A stretch of DNA of 64,000 nt from NCBI RefSeq assembly GCF_027531705.1, contig NZ_JAPZSP010000010.1, positions 62,001 through 126,000 on the forward strand. Direction: 5' to 3'. Both the position numbers and the translations under genes were made by a program. The DNA is from Flavobacterium sp. GTDB taxonomy: Bacteria > Bacteroidota > Bacteroidia > Flavobacteriales > Flavobacteriaceae. Shown one piece after another: positions 15,726 through 25,239 of the stretch (position 1 is the first letter of the stretch; every line of letters begins with the position of its first letter). The notes under the pieces were generated by a model. That model ran no database searches. It saw only the letters and a program-made list of their open reading frames with translations, and was not told the origin of the DNA.

Positions 15726-16817
15726 ATGAAATATTTGTTTCTTTTAATTTCAACAACTCTACTTACTTTTTGCAATGCTCAAAAAACCGAAATAGATTCA
15801 ACAAAATATTTGTATTCAGGTAGAATTGAAAAACTTGAAAATAATAAATGTATTTTAATAAGTTCCGCTTCTTCAATTTCATTTAATTTTAAAGGAAATA
15901 AATGCGATATTTATTTAAAAAGTCTCGATTCTTATGAGCATCATAACTATGTTTCATTAGAATTAGATGGAAACTATATAGGAAGAATAAAAGTAGAAAA
16001 AGGTGAAACAAAATCTTATCCAATTTCAATTACAGAAGATTTAAAAGAACATAATCTAACCATCTACAAAGCTACGGAAGCATCAAATGGAGGGGTTTTA
16101 TTTGAAAGTACTACAGCAAATCTAACAGAAATAAAACATCAGAAAAAAAAGAAAATAGAGTTCATCGGTAATTCTATAACTTGCGGAATGGGAAATGACA
16201 CCAAAGAAATTCCGTGTGGAACTGGCGAATGGTTTGACCAACACAATGCGTATTGGGCTTATGGTCCTATCATATCAAGAACTTTAAAAGCTGATTTTTT
16301 ATTGAGCTCGGTTTCTGGTATTGGAATGTATCGCAATTGGAATGATGAACATATTGACGAAGCTATTATGCCAGATGTCTATGAAAATTTGTACTTAAAT
16401 AAAGACAAATCTAAACCTTATAGCTTTAATTTTCAGCCTGATATAGTTAGCATTTGTCTTGGAACAAACGACTTATCTGATGGAGATGGAAAAAAACTAA
16501 GATTGCCATTTAATGAAAAAAAATATATTTCAAATTATATTAATTTCATCAAGACGGTATACAGTCATTCCCCAAATACAAGAATTGTTCTACTAAACAG
16601 CCCTATGGTTTCAGGTGATAAAAACACTGTCTTTGTTAACTGTCTAAAAAAAGTAATTGCAGCTTTTAAAAAAGACAAAATGCATAAAAAAATTCAACTT
16701 TTTGAATACCAGCCAATGAATCCAAAAGGATGCGGATATCATCCTGACATAGATGACCACAAAAAAATGGCACAACAACTCGAATCTTTTTTTAAAAAAC
16801 TATTAGATGAAGAATAA
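15726..16817 (+). CDS. SGNH esterase, carbohydrate esterase family 2-like
   Basis: The ATG at 15726 gives 363 residues with a signal peptide (MKYLFLLISTTLLTFCNAQ). An N-terminal jelly-roll domain (about 30-140) is followed by an SGNH hydrolase: block I FIGNSITCGMGN holds the nucleophile Ser, block III is CLGTNDLSDGDG, and the His is in GYHPDIDDHKKMA. This two-domain order is that of CE2 acetyl esterases, which act on acetylated gluco- and galactomannans and xylan, often at the C6 hydroxyl. It is the first gene of a three-gene operon: its end overlaps the next gene by 11 bp. A periplasmic or exported location is inferred. Confidence 0.82.
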   Translation: MKYLFLLISTTLLTFCNAQKTEIDSTKYLYSGRIEKLENNKCILISSASSISFNFKGNKCDIYLKSLDSYEHHNYVSLELDGNYIGRIKVEKGETKSYPISITEDLKEHNLTIYKATEASNGGVLFESTTANLTEIKHQKKKKIEFIGNSITCGMGNDTKEIPCGTGEWFDQHNAYWAYGPIISRTLKADFLLSSVSGIGMYRNWNDEHIDEAIMPDVYENLYLNKDKSKPYSFNFQPDIVSICLGTNDLSDGDGKKLRLPFNEKKYISNYINFIKTVYSHSPNTRIVLLNSPMVSGDKNTVFVNCLKKVIAAFKKDKMHKKIQLFEYQPMNPKGCGYHPDIDDHKKMAQQLESFFKKLLDEE

Positions 16818-18177
16818 GTTATACTTTTTAATCATTATTGTTTCAAATTCAATGATGGCAAACATCACACTTCCTAGTATATTTTCGGATGATATGGTGT
16901 TGCAACGCAATTCGGAAATAAAAATTTGGGGTTGGGCAAATCCAAAAGAAGAAGTAAAAATTACCCCGAGTTGGAATAATCAAGAATATAAAATTGTTGC
17001 CGATAGCAATGCAAATTGGAGCATTACAATTCCAACTCCAAAAGAAGGAGGACCATATATAATTTCATTAAATGGTTATAACTCAATCATTCTGAAAAAT
17101 ATTATGATTGGTGAAGTATGGCTTTGCTCAGGTCAATCTAATATGGAGATGAATGCAAATTGGGGAATTAAAAATGGTGATGAAGAAGCAACAAAAGCAA
17201 CAAACACAAACATTCGTTTTTTCTCAGTTGAAAAAGCCTCAGCAGAGACACCTCAAAACAATCTATCAGGAAATTGGACAGAATGTTCTCCTCAAATAAT
17301 GAAAAAAAATAGCGCTGTTGCTTACTTCTTTGCAAACAGAATTACTGAAGATTTAAGGGATGTTCCTATAGGAATGATTGTTTCTGCATGGGGAGCAACA
17401 TCAGCCGAAGTTTGGATACCCAAAAAAGAAATTGAAAGTAATCAAGATTTGTTAGAAGCTTCAAAAAAAATAAATCCAAATGAGTATTGTCCAGTTGGGG
17501 CTGGTAAAACTTTTAATGCAATGATTAATCCTTTAATTGGATACAAAATTGCGGGAGTTTTGTGGTATCAAGGCGAATCAAATGTTGGATCAACTATTTA
17601 TGACAAAACATTTTCGGCTTTAATTACTTCATGGCGATCGCTTTGGAAACAAGATTTCCCTTTTTATTTTGTGCAAATTGCTCCGTATAAAAATGGTGAC
17701 GATCGTTACAGTAGTGTTCTAATAAGGGATTTCCAACGACGCACCTTGCAACTTCCCAATACCGCAATGGTGGTAACGAGTGACATTTCAACAACTGACG
17801 ATATTCATCCAAAAGATAAAAAATCGGTGGGTGTTCGATTGGCAAATTTAGCTTTATCAAATATTTACAAAACTAATTCTAATGTAGTAAATGGACCGCT
17901 TTATAAAGAACAAAAAATAACTAAAAATAAAATTACTGTTTTATTTGATTATGCAGACGGATTATATTTTAAAGACAAAAAAAACAATCAATTTGAAATT
18001 GCTGGTTCGGATACTATATTTTATAATGCTAAAGCAGAAATAAAAAACAATGAAATTATATTAACTTCCGATAAAGTAAAAAAACCAACGAAAGTTCGCT
18101 TTGCATGGGAAAATGCAGTGCAATCGCAACTTTTTAACAAAGCTAATTTACCAGCATCTTCATTCATCTCTGAATAA
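16807..18177 (+). CDS. sialate O-acetylesterase-like acetyl esterase (SASA family)
   Basis: A 456-residue exported protein. After a signal peptide comes a beta-sandwich opening with the family signature LPSIFSDDMVLQR, then the catalytic block EVWLCSGQSNMEM (Ser111), the middle block VLWYQGESN (near 252-259) and DDIHPKD (His334). The SASA family removes acetyl groups from sugars; members in plant-glycan loci deacetylate xyloglucan or mannan rather than sialic acid, and that reading fits these neighbours. The start overlaps the CE2-like gene by 11 bp, indicating coupling. With the CE2-like enzyme it gives the locus two unrelated deacetylases. Confidence 0.82.
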   Translation: MKNKLYFLIIIVSNSMMANITLPSIFSDDMVLQRNSEIKIWGWANPKEEVKITPSWNNQEYKIVADSNANWSITIPTPKEGGPYIISLNGYNSIILKNIMIGEVWLCSGQSNMEMNANWGIKNGDEEATKATNTNIRFFSVEKASAETPQNNLSGNWTECSPQIMKKNSAVAYFFANRITEDLRDVPIGMIVSAWGATSAEVWIPKKEIESNQDLLEASKKINPNEYCPVGAGKTFNAMINPLIGYKIAGVLWYQGESNVGSTIYDKTFSALITSWRSLWKQDFPFYFVQIAPYKNGDDRYSSVLIRDFQRRTLQLPNTAMVVTSDISTTDDIHPKDKKSVGVRLANLALSNIYKTNSNVVNGPLYKEQKITKNKITVLFDYADGLYFKDKKNNQFEIAGSDTIFYNAKAEIKNNEIILTSDKVKKPTKVRFAWENAVQSQLFNKANLPASSFISE

Positions 18178-18184
18178 AAAAAAT

Positions 18185-20467
18185 ATGAAAACAAGAATAA
18201 CAATAATCTTCTTAACTGCAATCACAATTATGAACGCCCAAAAAAAACCTCATTTAGATAAAACAAAACCTATTGAAGAACGCATTGATTTATTAATGGG
18301 TCAAATGACTTTGGAAGAAAAAGTGGGGCAAATGAACCAATACAATGGTTTTTGGGAAGTAACTGGTCCAGCTCCAAAAGGCGGTTATGCTGAAACTAAA
18401 TATGAACATTTACGTAAGGGTTGGGTAGGCTCTATGTTATCGGTTCGTGGGGTTAAAAATGTAAAAGCCGTTCAAAAAATTGCAGTTGAGAAAACTCGAT
18501 TAGGAATCCCTTTAATTATTGGTTTTGATGTAATTCATGGATACAAAACTCTAAGTCCAATTCCGTTAGCAGAAGCAGCAAGCTGGGATTTGGAAGCCAT
18601 AAAAAAATCAGCACAAGTAGCCGCTGACGAAGCATCTGCATCTGGTATAAACTGGACTTTTGGACCAATGATGGATATTGCACGTGATGCACGTTGGGGA
18701 AGAGTTATGGAAGGTTCAGGTGAAGATCCATTTTTAGGAAGCAAAATTGCCTATGCCAGAGTAAAAGGTTTTCAAGGTGAAACAATTCAAGATTTATTAA
18801 AAGTAAATACAATTGCAGCTTGCGCAAAACATTTTGCAGCCTATGGATTTGCAGAAGCAGGTCGCGATTACAACACAGTTGACATAAGTAATTCAACACT
18901 TTATAATATAGTTTTACCACCGTTTAAAGCGGCCAATGATGCAGGTGTTCGCACGTATATGAATTCGTTTAATATTCTAAATGGAGTTCCTGCCACTGGG
19001 AGTTCTTTTTTACAAAGAGACATTTTAAAAGGGAAATGGAATTTTAATGGATTTGTGGTTTCTGATTGGGCATCAGTTCGCGAAATGGTAAACCATGGTT
19101 TTGCAAAAGATGCCGCTGATGCAACTGCAAAAGCCGTTATTGCTGGTTCTGACATGGATATGGAAGCGCATTATTATGTAGCCGAATTAGTGAATTTAGT
19201 AAAATCAGGAAAGGTAAATGAAAGTTTGATAGATGATGCTGTTCGAAGAATACTTCGAGTAAAATTTGAGTTGGGATTATTTGATGATCCATACAAATAT
19301 TGTGATGAAGTAAGGGAAAAAGCTGCCATTGGTAGCAAAGCCAATAATGATGCAGTTTTAGATATGGCAAAAAAATCGATTGTACTTCTAAAAAATGACA
19401 ATAACTTACTTCCTTTAAAAAAAACAGGGCAAAAAATTGCCTTGATTGGTTCACTAGCAAATGATAAAACTAGTCCATTAGGAAGTTGGCGAATTGCCTC
19501 TGATGATGAAACCGCAGTTTCGGTTTTAGAGGGTATGCAACAATATAAAGGCAATCAACTATCTTATGAAAAAGGAGCTGATTTAACTATTGGCAAAACC
19601 ACTTTTGTTGACGAGTTAGTCTTTAATACAACCGACAAAAGCGGATTTGAAGCTGCAAAAAAAATTGCCAAAAATGCGAATGTTGTCATAATGGTTTTAG
19701 GCGAACATGGCTTTCAAAGTGGTGAAGGCAGAAGCAGAACTGATTTGAATTTGCCTGGAGTTCAACAAGAATTACTGGAGGAAATTTATAAAGTAAATCC
19801 AAATATTGTATTGGTTTTAAACAATGGAAGACCTTTGTCAATTCCTTGGGCAGCAGAACATATTCCGGCAATTGTAGAAGCGTGGCAACTTGGAACACAA
19901 ACTGGAAATGCTGTAGCTCAAGTGCTTTATGGTGATTATAACCCAAGCGGAAAATTGCCTATAAGCTTTCCAAGAAATGTAGGTCAATGTCCTATTTACT
20001 ATAATAACTATAACACCGGAAGACCTATCAATACTGATAACAATGTTTTTTGGTCACACTATACCGATGTTGAAAAAACGCCTCTATTTCCATTCGGATT
20101 CGGATTGAGTTATACTTCATTTGAATACAAAAATCTAAATATTAACCAACCCGAATTCGCTAAAGGTGAAACTGTAAAAATTACTGTTGATGTAACCAAT
20201 TCTGGAAATTATGACGGAAAAGAAGTTGTTCAATTGTACCTTCATGATGTAGCGGCAAGTTTGGCTCGACCAATAAAAGAGTTGAAAGGATTTGAATTAG
20301 TGACTTTAAAAAAAGGAGAAACCAAAACTGTAAATTTCACATTAACAGATGCTGAATTAGGATTTTTTGATAATGACGGGAATTATTTAGTTGAACCTGG
20401 CACATTTAAAATTACCGTTGGAGGAAGTTCTGACAAAGGATTGGAAAGTAGTTTTGAAGTAAAATAA
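18185..20467 (+). CDS. glycoside hydrolase family 3 (beta-glucosidase-like)
   Basis: The track runs upstream into the SASA gene; the ATG at 18185 with signal peptide MKTRITIIFLTAITIMNAQ gives 760 residues, the length of BglX-type enzymes. The GH3 barrel carries the nucleophile in FVVSDWASV (Asp294); the second domain has the probable acid/base Glu in SGEGRSR (about 514); a C-terminal fibronectin-III-like domain follows (about 670-757). The KHFAAYGFAEAGRDYN motif is also typical. GH3 enzymes of this type release beta-linked glucose from oligosaccharide ends; in this locus glucose from glucomannan fragments is the likely target. It lies 7 bp after the SASA gene and ends the operon. Confidence 0.9.
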   Translation: MKTRITIIFLTAITIMNAQKKPHLDKTKPIEERIDLLMGQMTLEEKVGQMNQYNGFWEVTGPAPKGGYAETKYEHLRKGWVGSMLSVRGVKNVKAVQKIAVEKTRLGIPLIIGFDVIHGYKTLSPIPLAEAASWDLEAIKKSAQVAADEASASGINWTFGPMMDIARDARWGRVMEGSGEDPFLGSKIAYARVKGFQGETIQDLLKVNTIAACAKHFAAYGFAEAGRDYNTVDISNSTLYNIVLPPFKAANDAGVRTYMNSFNILNGVPATGSSFLQRDILKGKWNFNGFVVSDWASVREMVNHGFAKDAADATAKAVIAGSDMDMEAHYYVAELVNLVKSGKVNESLIDDAVRRILRVKFELGLFDDPYKYCDEVREKAAIGSKANNDAVLDMAKKSIVLLKNDNNLLPLKKTGQKIALIGSLANDKTSPLGSWRIASDDETAVSVLEGMQQYKGNQLSYEKGADLTIGKTTFVDELVFNTTDKSGFEAAKKIAKNANVVIMVLGEHGFQSGEGRSRTDLNLPGVQQELLEEIYKVNPNIVLVLNNGRPLSIPWAAEHIPAIVEAWQLGTQTGNAVAQVLYGDYNPSGKLPISFPRNVGQCPIYYNNYNTGRPINTDNNVFWSHYTDVEKTPLFPFGFGLSYTSFEYKNLNINQPEFAKGETVKITVDVTNSGNYDGKEVVQLYLHDVAASLARPIKELKGFELVTLKKGETKTVNFTLTDAELGFFDNDGNYLVEPGTFKITVGGSSDKGLESSFEVK

Positions 20468-20489
20468 ATATTGTTTGGTTTAAGTATAG

Positions 20490-20517
20490 AGGATTGAATT
20501 CAATTTCAATCCTTTTT
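20490..20517 (+). terminator. intrinsic terminator after the GH3 gene
   Basis: Stem AGGATTGAA (20490-20498) / TTCAATCCT (20505-20513) with a short loop and a T-run. It separates the esterase-GH3 operon from the aldo/keto reductase gene. Confidence 0.7.
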
Positions 20518-20536
20518 CATTCAAATTATTAAATAC

Positions 20537-21496
20537 ATGAAATACAATAGATGTGGTAAGAGTGGCTTATTATTACCACAAATTTCATTAGGATTATGGC
20601 ATAATTTCGGTTCGGTTGATGATTTCAAAAATGGAGAAGAAATTGTAAAAGTTGCTTTTGATAAAGGAATCACGCATTTTGATTTAGCAAATAATTATGG
20701 TCCAATTCCGGGTTCAGCAGAAAGTAATTTTGGTCAAATTCTTAAGAATAATTTTCAAGGAAATTTACGAGATGAACTAGTTATTTCAACAAAAGCTGGT
20801 TATAAAATGTGGGATGGTCCCTATGGTGATTGGGGTTCGAGAAAGTATTTACTGTCAAGTTTGGATCAAAGTTTAAAACGAATGAATTTGGATTATGTCG
20901 ACATTTTTTATTCACATCGATTTGATCCCGAAACTCCTCTTGAAGAAACAATGATGGCATTGGATTATGCTGTTAAAAGCGGAAAAGCCTTGTACATTGG
21001 AATATCAAATTATAATGCAGAACAAACTGCGAAAGCAACCGATATTTTAAAACAATTAGGAACACCATGTTTGATCAATCAAACAAAACATTCGATGTTT
21101 GTTCGAGATCCTGAGAATGGTTTGTTAGATGTTTTAGAAGAAAAAGGAATTGGTTGTATTGCCTTTTCTCCATTGGCACAAGGACTTTTAACAGATAAAT
21201 ATTTGAACGGAATTCCTGAAAACTCAAGAGCTTTCAATCCGAATGGGCATTTACAGACAAATGCAATTACCGATGTTCTTCAAAATAAAATCTACCACCT
21301 TAATGAATTGGCTAAAGAGCGAAGTCAATCTTTAGCCCAGATGGCATTAGCTTGGTTGTTAAAAGACAATAGAGTAACTTCTGTTTTGGTCGGAGCCAGT
21401 TCGGTAGCACAATTGATGGACAGTTTACAAAGTTTGAAGAAATGCAGTTTCTCAACCTATGAATTGATAGAAATTGAAAAGATATTAGACTGCTAA
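20537..21496 (+). CDS. aldo/keto reductase (YghZ / L-glyceraldehyde-3-phosphate reductase-like)
   Basis: A 319-residue NADPH-dependent oxidoreductase with an (alpha/beta)8 barrel. It opens MKYNRCGKSGLLLPQISLGLWHNFG and has the catalytic set Asp in HFDLANNYG, Tyr in the same motif and Lys in ISTKAGY; the RMNLDYVDIFYSHRFDPETPLEETM block and the C-terminal cofactor motif VLVGASSVAQL are typical of the YghZ/MgrA subgroup. Such enzymes reduce small aldehydes and aldoses. Its place inside the PUL suggests a sugar-related substrate, but this is only inference. It ends 10 bp from the convergent GH5 gene with no terminator between. Confidence 0.85.
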   Translation: MKYNRCGKSGLLLPQISLGLWHNFGSVDDFKNGEEIVKVAFDKGITHFDLANNYGPIPGSAESNFGQILKNNFQGNLRDELVISTKAGYKMWDGPYGDWGSRKYLLSSLDQSLKRMNLDYVDIFYSHRFDPETPLEETMMALDYAVKSGKALYIGISNYNAEQTAKATDILKQLGTPCLINQTKHSMFVRDPENGLLDVLEEKGIGCIAFSPLAQGLLTDKYLNGIPENSRAFNPNGHLQTNAITDVLQNKIYHLNELAKERSQSLAQMALAWLLKDNRVTSVLVGASSVAQLMDSLQSLKKCSFSTYELIEIEKILDC

Positions 21497-21506
21497 AAAA
21501 ATAATT

Positions 21507-22793
21507 TTATTTACTATTGACTTCAATTATTTTTAAATTATACTTTCTAATCAAATCTAGAGTACTTATTTCATCAGAAAAAACGGAGTTCAATCCTTGA
21601 GGTTCTTGTGGTGGATCGGTTGTAAAATCTACACCAATTTTCCATTTGCCATCTTTTGGATTATTTTTTGCAATTCCGGCATAACCCCAGAAGTTCAATG
21701 CTACAAATGGTTCGTTATTTGAGATTGCCTTTTCTAAACGTTCAAAAATAGCTTTGTAAAATTGATTTCTATATTCAACGGAAGCATTTCTATCTAAACT
21801 TTCTTGACTTCTTGGATAACCGAACTCTTCTAAAACTATAGGTTTTTGCAATATTTTGGCAACTTTAATATGCTCATCGATGTAGGCAATTGTCTTTTCT
21901 ATAGCTACTGGTGTTGAACCTTTTTCATCTTCTATTTTATACCAACCCCAATTTTTTGGCCAAATATGCATAGTTAAATAATCGATATTTTTATTGGAGT
22001 GTGTTCTTTCAAAAGTATCAATATCATCATTTGAACCTGCTTTTCCTTCAGAGCCAGTTGTTATCAAATGATTACTATCCAAACGATTAATTTCGTCAAC
22101 CGTTTCATTCAACCATTTTGTAAAAGCTGCTTCATTTTCTTTAGTAAAAACACGAGGTTCATTGGCAACTTCCCAAGCCATAATAGCTGTATCCTCAATA
22201 TATTTTTTTCCTGTAATCGAATTTGTTCTACCAATAATAAATTGCATATGCTTTTTAAAATCGTCTTTACAAGGTTCACAAGAATGAAATTGAGAAGTAA
22301 AATTCATAAATTGAGGCCAAGTATTCGGGGCAATATTAGGGTTTGGAACTTTTCCGTAACCATTCCATTCCAAATATTTAGCCATACCTCCACTCCATTC
22401 CCAATTATTGTTAAGATATAAAATAGCATTTAAATTACGTTTTCCCATTTCGGCTAAAACAAAATCCAAACCTTCCAATAATTCTTGATTGTATTTTCCT
22501 TTTTCTGTTTGTAAAGCTGGTGTAACCGTAAAATCTTGATCACCACCTTCGGCGCCAACTAAAATTCGTAGGTTAGTAATTCTATTGGCTTTTAATTCAT
22601 CTAATTCTTTTAAAAGTCGAGTTCTATCTCCGTTTTTTGCGCCAATCATTGCACCATACCAATAGTTTGTTCCAATAAAATTATATGGCTTTCCATCTTT
22701 TATGAATTCAGAATCTTTGACAGATATGAATTTTTTGGAACTGCATGATGCTAATAAAACTAAAGTTAATAGTGAAAGAATTGAGTTTTTCAT
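21507..22793 (-). CDS. GH5 endo-beta-1,4-mannanase-like lipoprotein (GH5_7 type)
   Basis: The track extends back into the upstream gene; the ATG at 22793 gives 428 residues with a lipoprotein signal (LLASC, Cys17). The (alpha/beta)8 GH5 domain has acid/base Glu212 in AWEVANEPR and nucleophile Glu323 in VLEEFGYPRS. The GTNYWYGAM opening and HIWPKNWGWY are those of eukaryote-like and bacterial GH5_7 mannanases. The residues after the Cys (SSKKF) lack the acidic surface-export signal, so a periplasm-facing location is more likely. Last gene of the seven-gene minus-strand operon, 10 bp after the GH26 gene. Confidence 0.88.
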   Translation of the reverse strand: MKNSILSLLTLVLLASCSSKKFISVKDSEFIKDGKPYNFIGTNYWYGAMIGAKNGDRTRLLKELDELKANRITNLRILVGAEGGDQDFTVTPALQTEKGKYNQELLEGLDFVLAEMGKRNLNAILYLNNNWEWSGGMAKYLEWNGYGKVPNPNIAPNTWPQFMNFTSQFHSCEPCKDDFKKHMQFIIGRTNSITGKKYIEDTAIMAWEVANEPRVFTKENEAAFTKWLNETVDEINRLDSNHLITTGSEGKAGSNDDIDTFERTHSNKNIDYLTMHIWPKNWGWYKIEDEKGSTPVAIEKTIAYIDEHIKVAKILQKPIVLEEFGYPRSQESLDRNASVEYRNQFYKAIFERLEKAISNNEPFVALNFWGYAGIAKNNPKDGKWKIGVDFTTDPPQEPQGLNSVFSDEISTLDLIRKYNLKIIEVNSK

Positions 22794-22803
22794 TTTAAAA
22801 AAA

Positions 22804-24021
22804 TTAATTTGGTAGAACGTACATATTTGGTAATGTATTTTGCAAAACTGATTTTGGTTTACTAGCAAAACTATTAAAATCAGAGGCATTAGAAGCGGTT
22901 GGTGTTGGAACATAATAGCCGCCGTTTCCGTTATTCCAAAACATAACAAATGCGAGTTGCACATTGTTTTTGGTCATTGCGTCATACAAATAAGTTGAAA
23001 ACCAATTTGGAATAGCAGGAGTTGTACTAGTTACATGATAGCCCGTTTCAGTTAGTGCTGCAATTTTCTTTTTTTCAATTGCTAAGTCCGATAAGTATTT
23101 CAATTTGCTGTTTGCAGTATTGGAACCATTAACACCTTGATTATTGAAATCGCCATAATTATCCATACCCAAAACATCTACATAACCATCACCAGGATAA
23201 CGAGATAAATAAGCACTAGTTGTTGTATAGGTATTATCTGGTGAAAACGAGTATAAAATATTATGAACGTTTTTAGTGTTTTTCAAATAATCAACTGTAA
23301 ACTGAAAGACAGTTTTGTATTCTTGAGGTGAACAATAATTAGCACCCCACCAAAACCAATTTCCATCAAATTCATGAAAAGGTCTAAAAATCACTGGAAT
23401 TAATTTATTATTGTTATCTTTTAAATTAGAAATTACCGAAGCAACTTTGTCCAATTTCAATTTGTACCAATCATGTTTTGATCCGCCAGGCAAAATACTT
23501 CTAAAAGCAGTGTTTTTTTGTTCAGGCGTCATATCCGAAGCATAAAAACTGTCTTCGTTGTTTGGTTCGCGCAAATGCCAGCAAAAAACATTAATCATCC
23601 CTTTAGAATAGGCTTCTTTTACATCATCTGTAATTATTATCTCTTGTTGATAAAACCAATTATTTGACAATCCGTTGTTGCTTTTATCGGTAATAAACAT
23701 AAAATCAGAACCTAAAAGTGCTGGATCATTTCCTGTGGTTTTTCTTATATCAGAATTGCCACTTACACCATAAAAAGCATTGAAAGCATCTTGCTGACCG
23801 ATAGCAAATTTAGATTGAGAGAGCTTTCTTAGATTATAAAATAAAGCAACCGTTTCATCAGTTGCATAAGGATCGATCATAAAAGTCCTGACATTTTGAG
23901 GCGTTACAGGATCTGGAATTGTAACTACTGGAGGTGATGGAGTTGGAACAACATCATTTTCTTTACTACACGATATCAGTATAGTTGTAACTACTATTAA
24001 AAAAGAAATCATTTCTTTCAT
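22804..24021 (-). CDS. GH26 beta-mannanase, lipoprotein (first copy)
   Basis: A 405-residue lipoprotein: MKEMISFLIVVTTILISC, Cys18, followed by SKEND, an acidic stretch like the Bacteroidota surface-export signal, then a Pro-rich linker. The GH26 barrel carries the acid/base in FRPFHEFDGNWFWWG (Glu217) and the nucleophile in LTETGYH (Glu325), both diagnostic. Family members cut beta-1,4-mannan endo-wise or release mannobiose from chain ends. A cell-surface location is inferred from the acidic signal. It lies between the epimerase and GH5_7-like genes and diverges clearly from the second GH26 of the locus. Confidence 0.9.
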   Translation of the reverse strand: MKEMISFLIVVTTILISCSKENDVVPTPSPPVVTIPDPVTPQNVRTFMIDPYATDETVALFYNLRKLSQSKFAIGQQDAFNAFYGVSGNSDIRKTTGNDPALLGSDFMFITDKSNNGLSNNWFYQQEIIITDDVKEAYSKGMINVFCWHLREPNNEDSFYASDMTPEQKNTAFRSILPGGSKHDWYKLKLDKVASVISNLKDNNNKLIPVIFRPFHEFDGNWFWWGANYCSPQEYKTVFQFTVDYLKNTKNVHNILYSFSPDNTYTTTSAYLSRYPGDGYVDVLGMDNYGDFNNQGVNGSNTANSKLKYLSDLAIEKKKIAALTETGYHVTSTTPAIPNWFSTYLYDAMTKNNVQLAFVMFWNNGNGGYYVPTPTASNASDFNSFASKPKSVLQNTLPNMYVLPN

Positions 24022-24032
24022 TTTACTAATTT

Positions 24033-25238
24033 CTATAATCTTTTAAATAACTCTAAACAGGCTCTAACGTTATGATAAGGACATTTCCAAAACCCAGCTT
24101 TATCTTTCTCTATTTTGGAATAGTCTTCATAAATTCCCCATATCCATTCTCCTTTATTCCCATCAACAATAAATTTTTGAACGAAATAAAAATTAGCTTT
24201 CGCAATCTTTATAAACTCTTCATCACCTGTCAATTGCCAAGCGTTTACCATTCCAATCCATAATTCTGCTTGTGGCCACCAATGTTTTTCAGTAATCATT
24301 TCATTTTTTCGTGGATCATATTCATACCATAATCCGCCATCAATGTCTATCCCCTCTTTTGTAGCTTTAGCAAGTTCAACAGCATATTTTTGGTACTTGT
24401 TTATCAATTCTTTATCTTCAATAACTTCTGCACACCATTGCAACAACCAAGACGCCTCAATATCATGACCATATGAAATTACATCTGGTTTTTCTATCCA
24501 ATTCTCATCAAAAAATAATTTTAGGTGCCACGTTTTTTTATCGATAAAATAGACACTTATCACATTAAGAAGTTTTTTTATTTTGGCTTTCAAATCGAAA
24601 TCAGGCCATACTTGATATAAATTTGCATAAGCTTCAACTATGTGCAAATGTGTGTTCATGGTCTTTTTTTCATTGGCATCTTTATCACTTAATCGCAAAT
24701 CTTCAATTGGAAGCCAGTCGCGAGTAAACGCTTCAAAATAACCTTCTTTATCTTTATCATAACTATATTTTTCAATCTTGTTATATAAATTAATTGCTAA
24801 TTGAAGGGCTTCGTCTTTTTGAGAAATTTTATAATATTCTGATAAACCATATATCGTAAATGCTAGAGAATATATTTGATTTTTTGTATCTTTTGGAGTT
24901 CCATCATAATTTAGTGACCAAAAAATTCCTCCAAATTCAGTATCATAAAAATAGTTATCAATATAATTGAAAGCTCTTTCTGCAATAGACAAATGATTTT
25001 TATTTTTTGTTACTTGATAAGCTGCTGAAAATGTCCATAGAATTCTTGCATTTAACACTGATCCTTTGTCTGCAAATTCATTTTTAGTATTGTCAAAATC
25101 AATTTGTCCCCAAAAACCTCCATTCTTATTATCGAGAGCATTCTTTTCCCAAAAACTCAAAATTGACTCGAACTCATTTACAACATCTAAAAAAAACTGA
25201 CTTATAGTATCATTTGATGTATTTGTATTTAATATCAT
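24033..25238 (-). CDS. AGE-family epimerase (cellobiose/mannobiose 2-epimerase)
   Basis: A 401-residue (alpha/alpha)6-barrel enzyme without a signal peptide, hence cytoplasmic. It resembles cellobiose 2-epimerase: FWEKNALDNKNGGFWGQID near the N-terminus, HLHIVEAYANLY, ISYGHDIEASWLLQW (His of the catalytic pair), EKHWWPQAELWIGM and a second His in PYHNVRACLELF at the end. In mannan-degrading Bacteroides this enzyme converts mannobiose to mannosyl-glucose for the GH130 phosphorylase, which is encoded two genes upstream here. Gaps to both neighbours are very small (1 bp upstream). Confidence 0.9.
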   Translation of the reverse strand: MILNTNTSNDTISQFFLDVVNEFESILSFWEKNALDNKNGGFWGQIDFDNTKNEFADKGSVLNARILWTFSAAYQVTKNKNHLSIAERAFNYIDNYFYDTEFGGIFWSLNYDGTPKDTKNQIYSLAFTIYGLSEYYKISQKDEALQLAINLYNKIEKYSYDKDKEGYFEAFTRDWLPIEDLRLSDKDANEKKTMNTHLHIVEAYANLYQVWPDFDLKAKIKKLLNVISVYFIDKKTWHLKLFFDENWIEKPDVISYGHDIEASWLLQWCAEVIEDKELINKYQKYAVELAKATKEGIDIDGGLWYEYDPRKNEMITEKHWWPQAELWIGMVNAWQLTGDEEFIKIAKANFYFVQKFIVDGNKGEWIWGIYEDYSKIEKDKAGFWKCPYHNVRACLELFKRL

Positions 25239-25239
25239 T

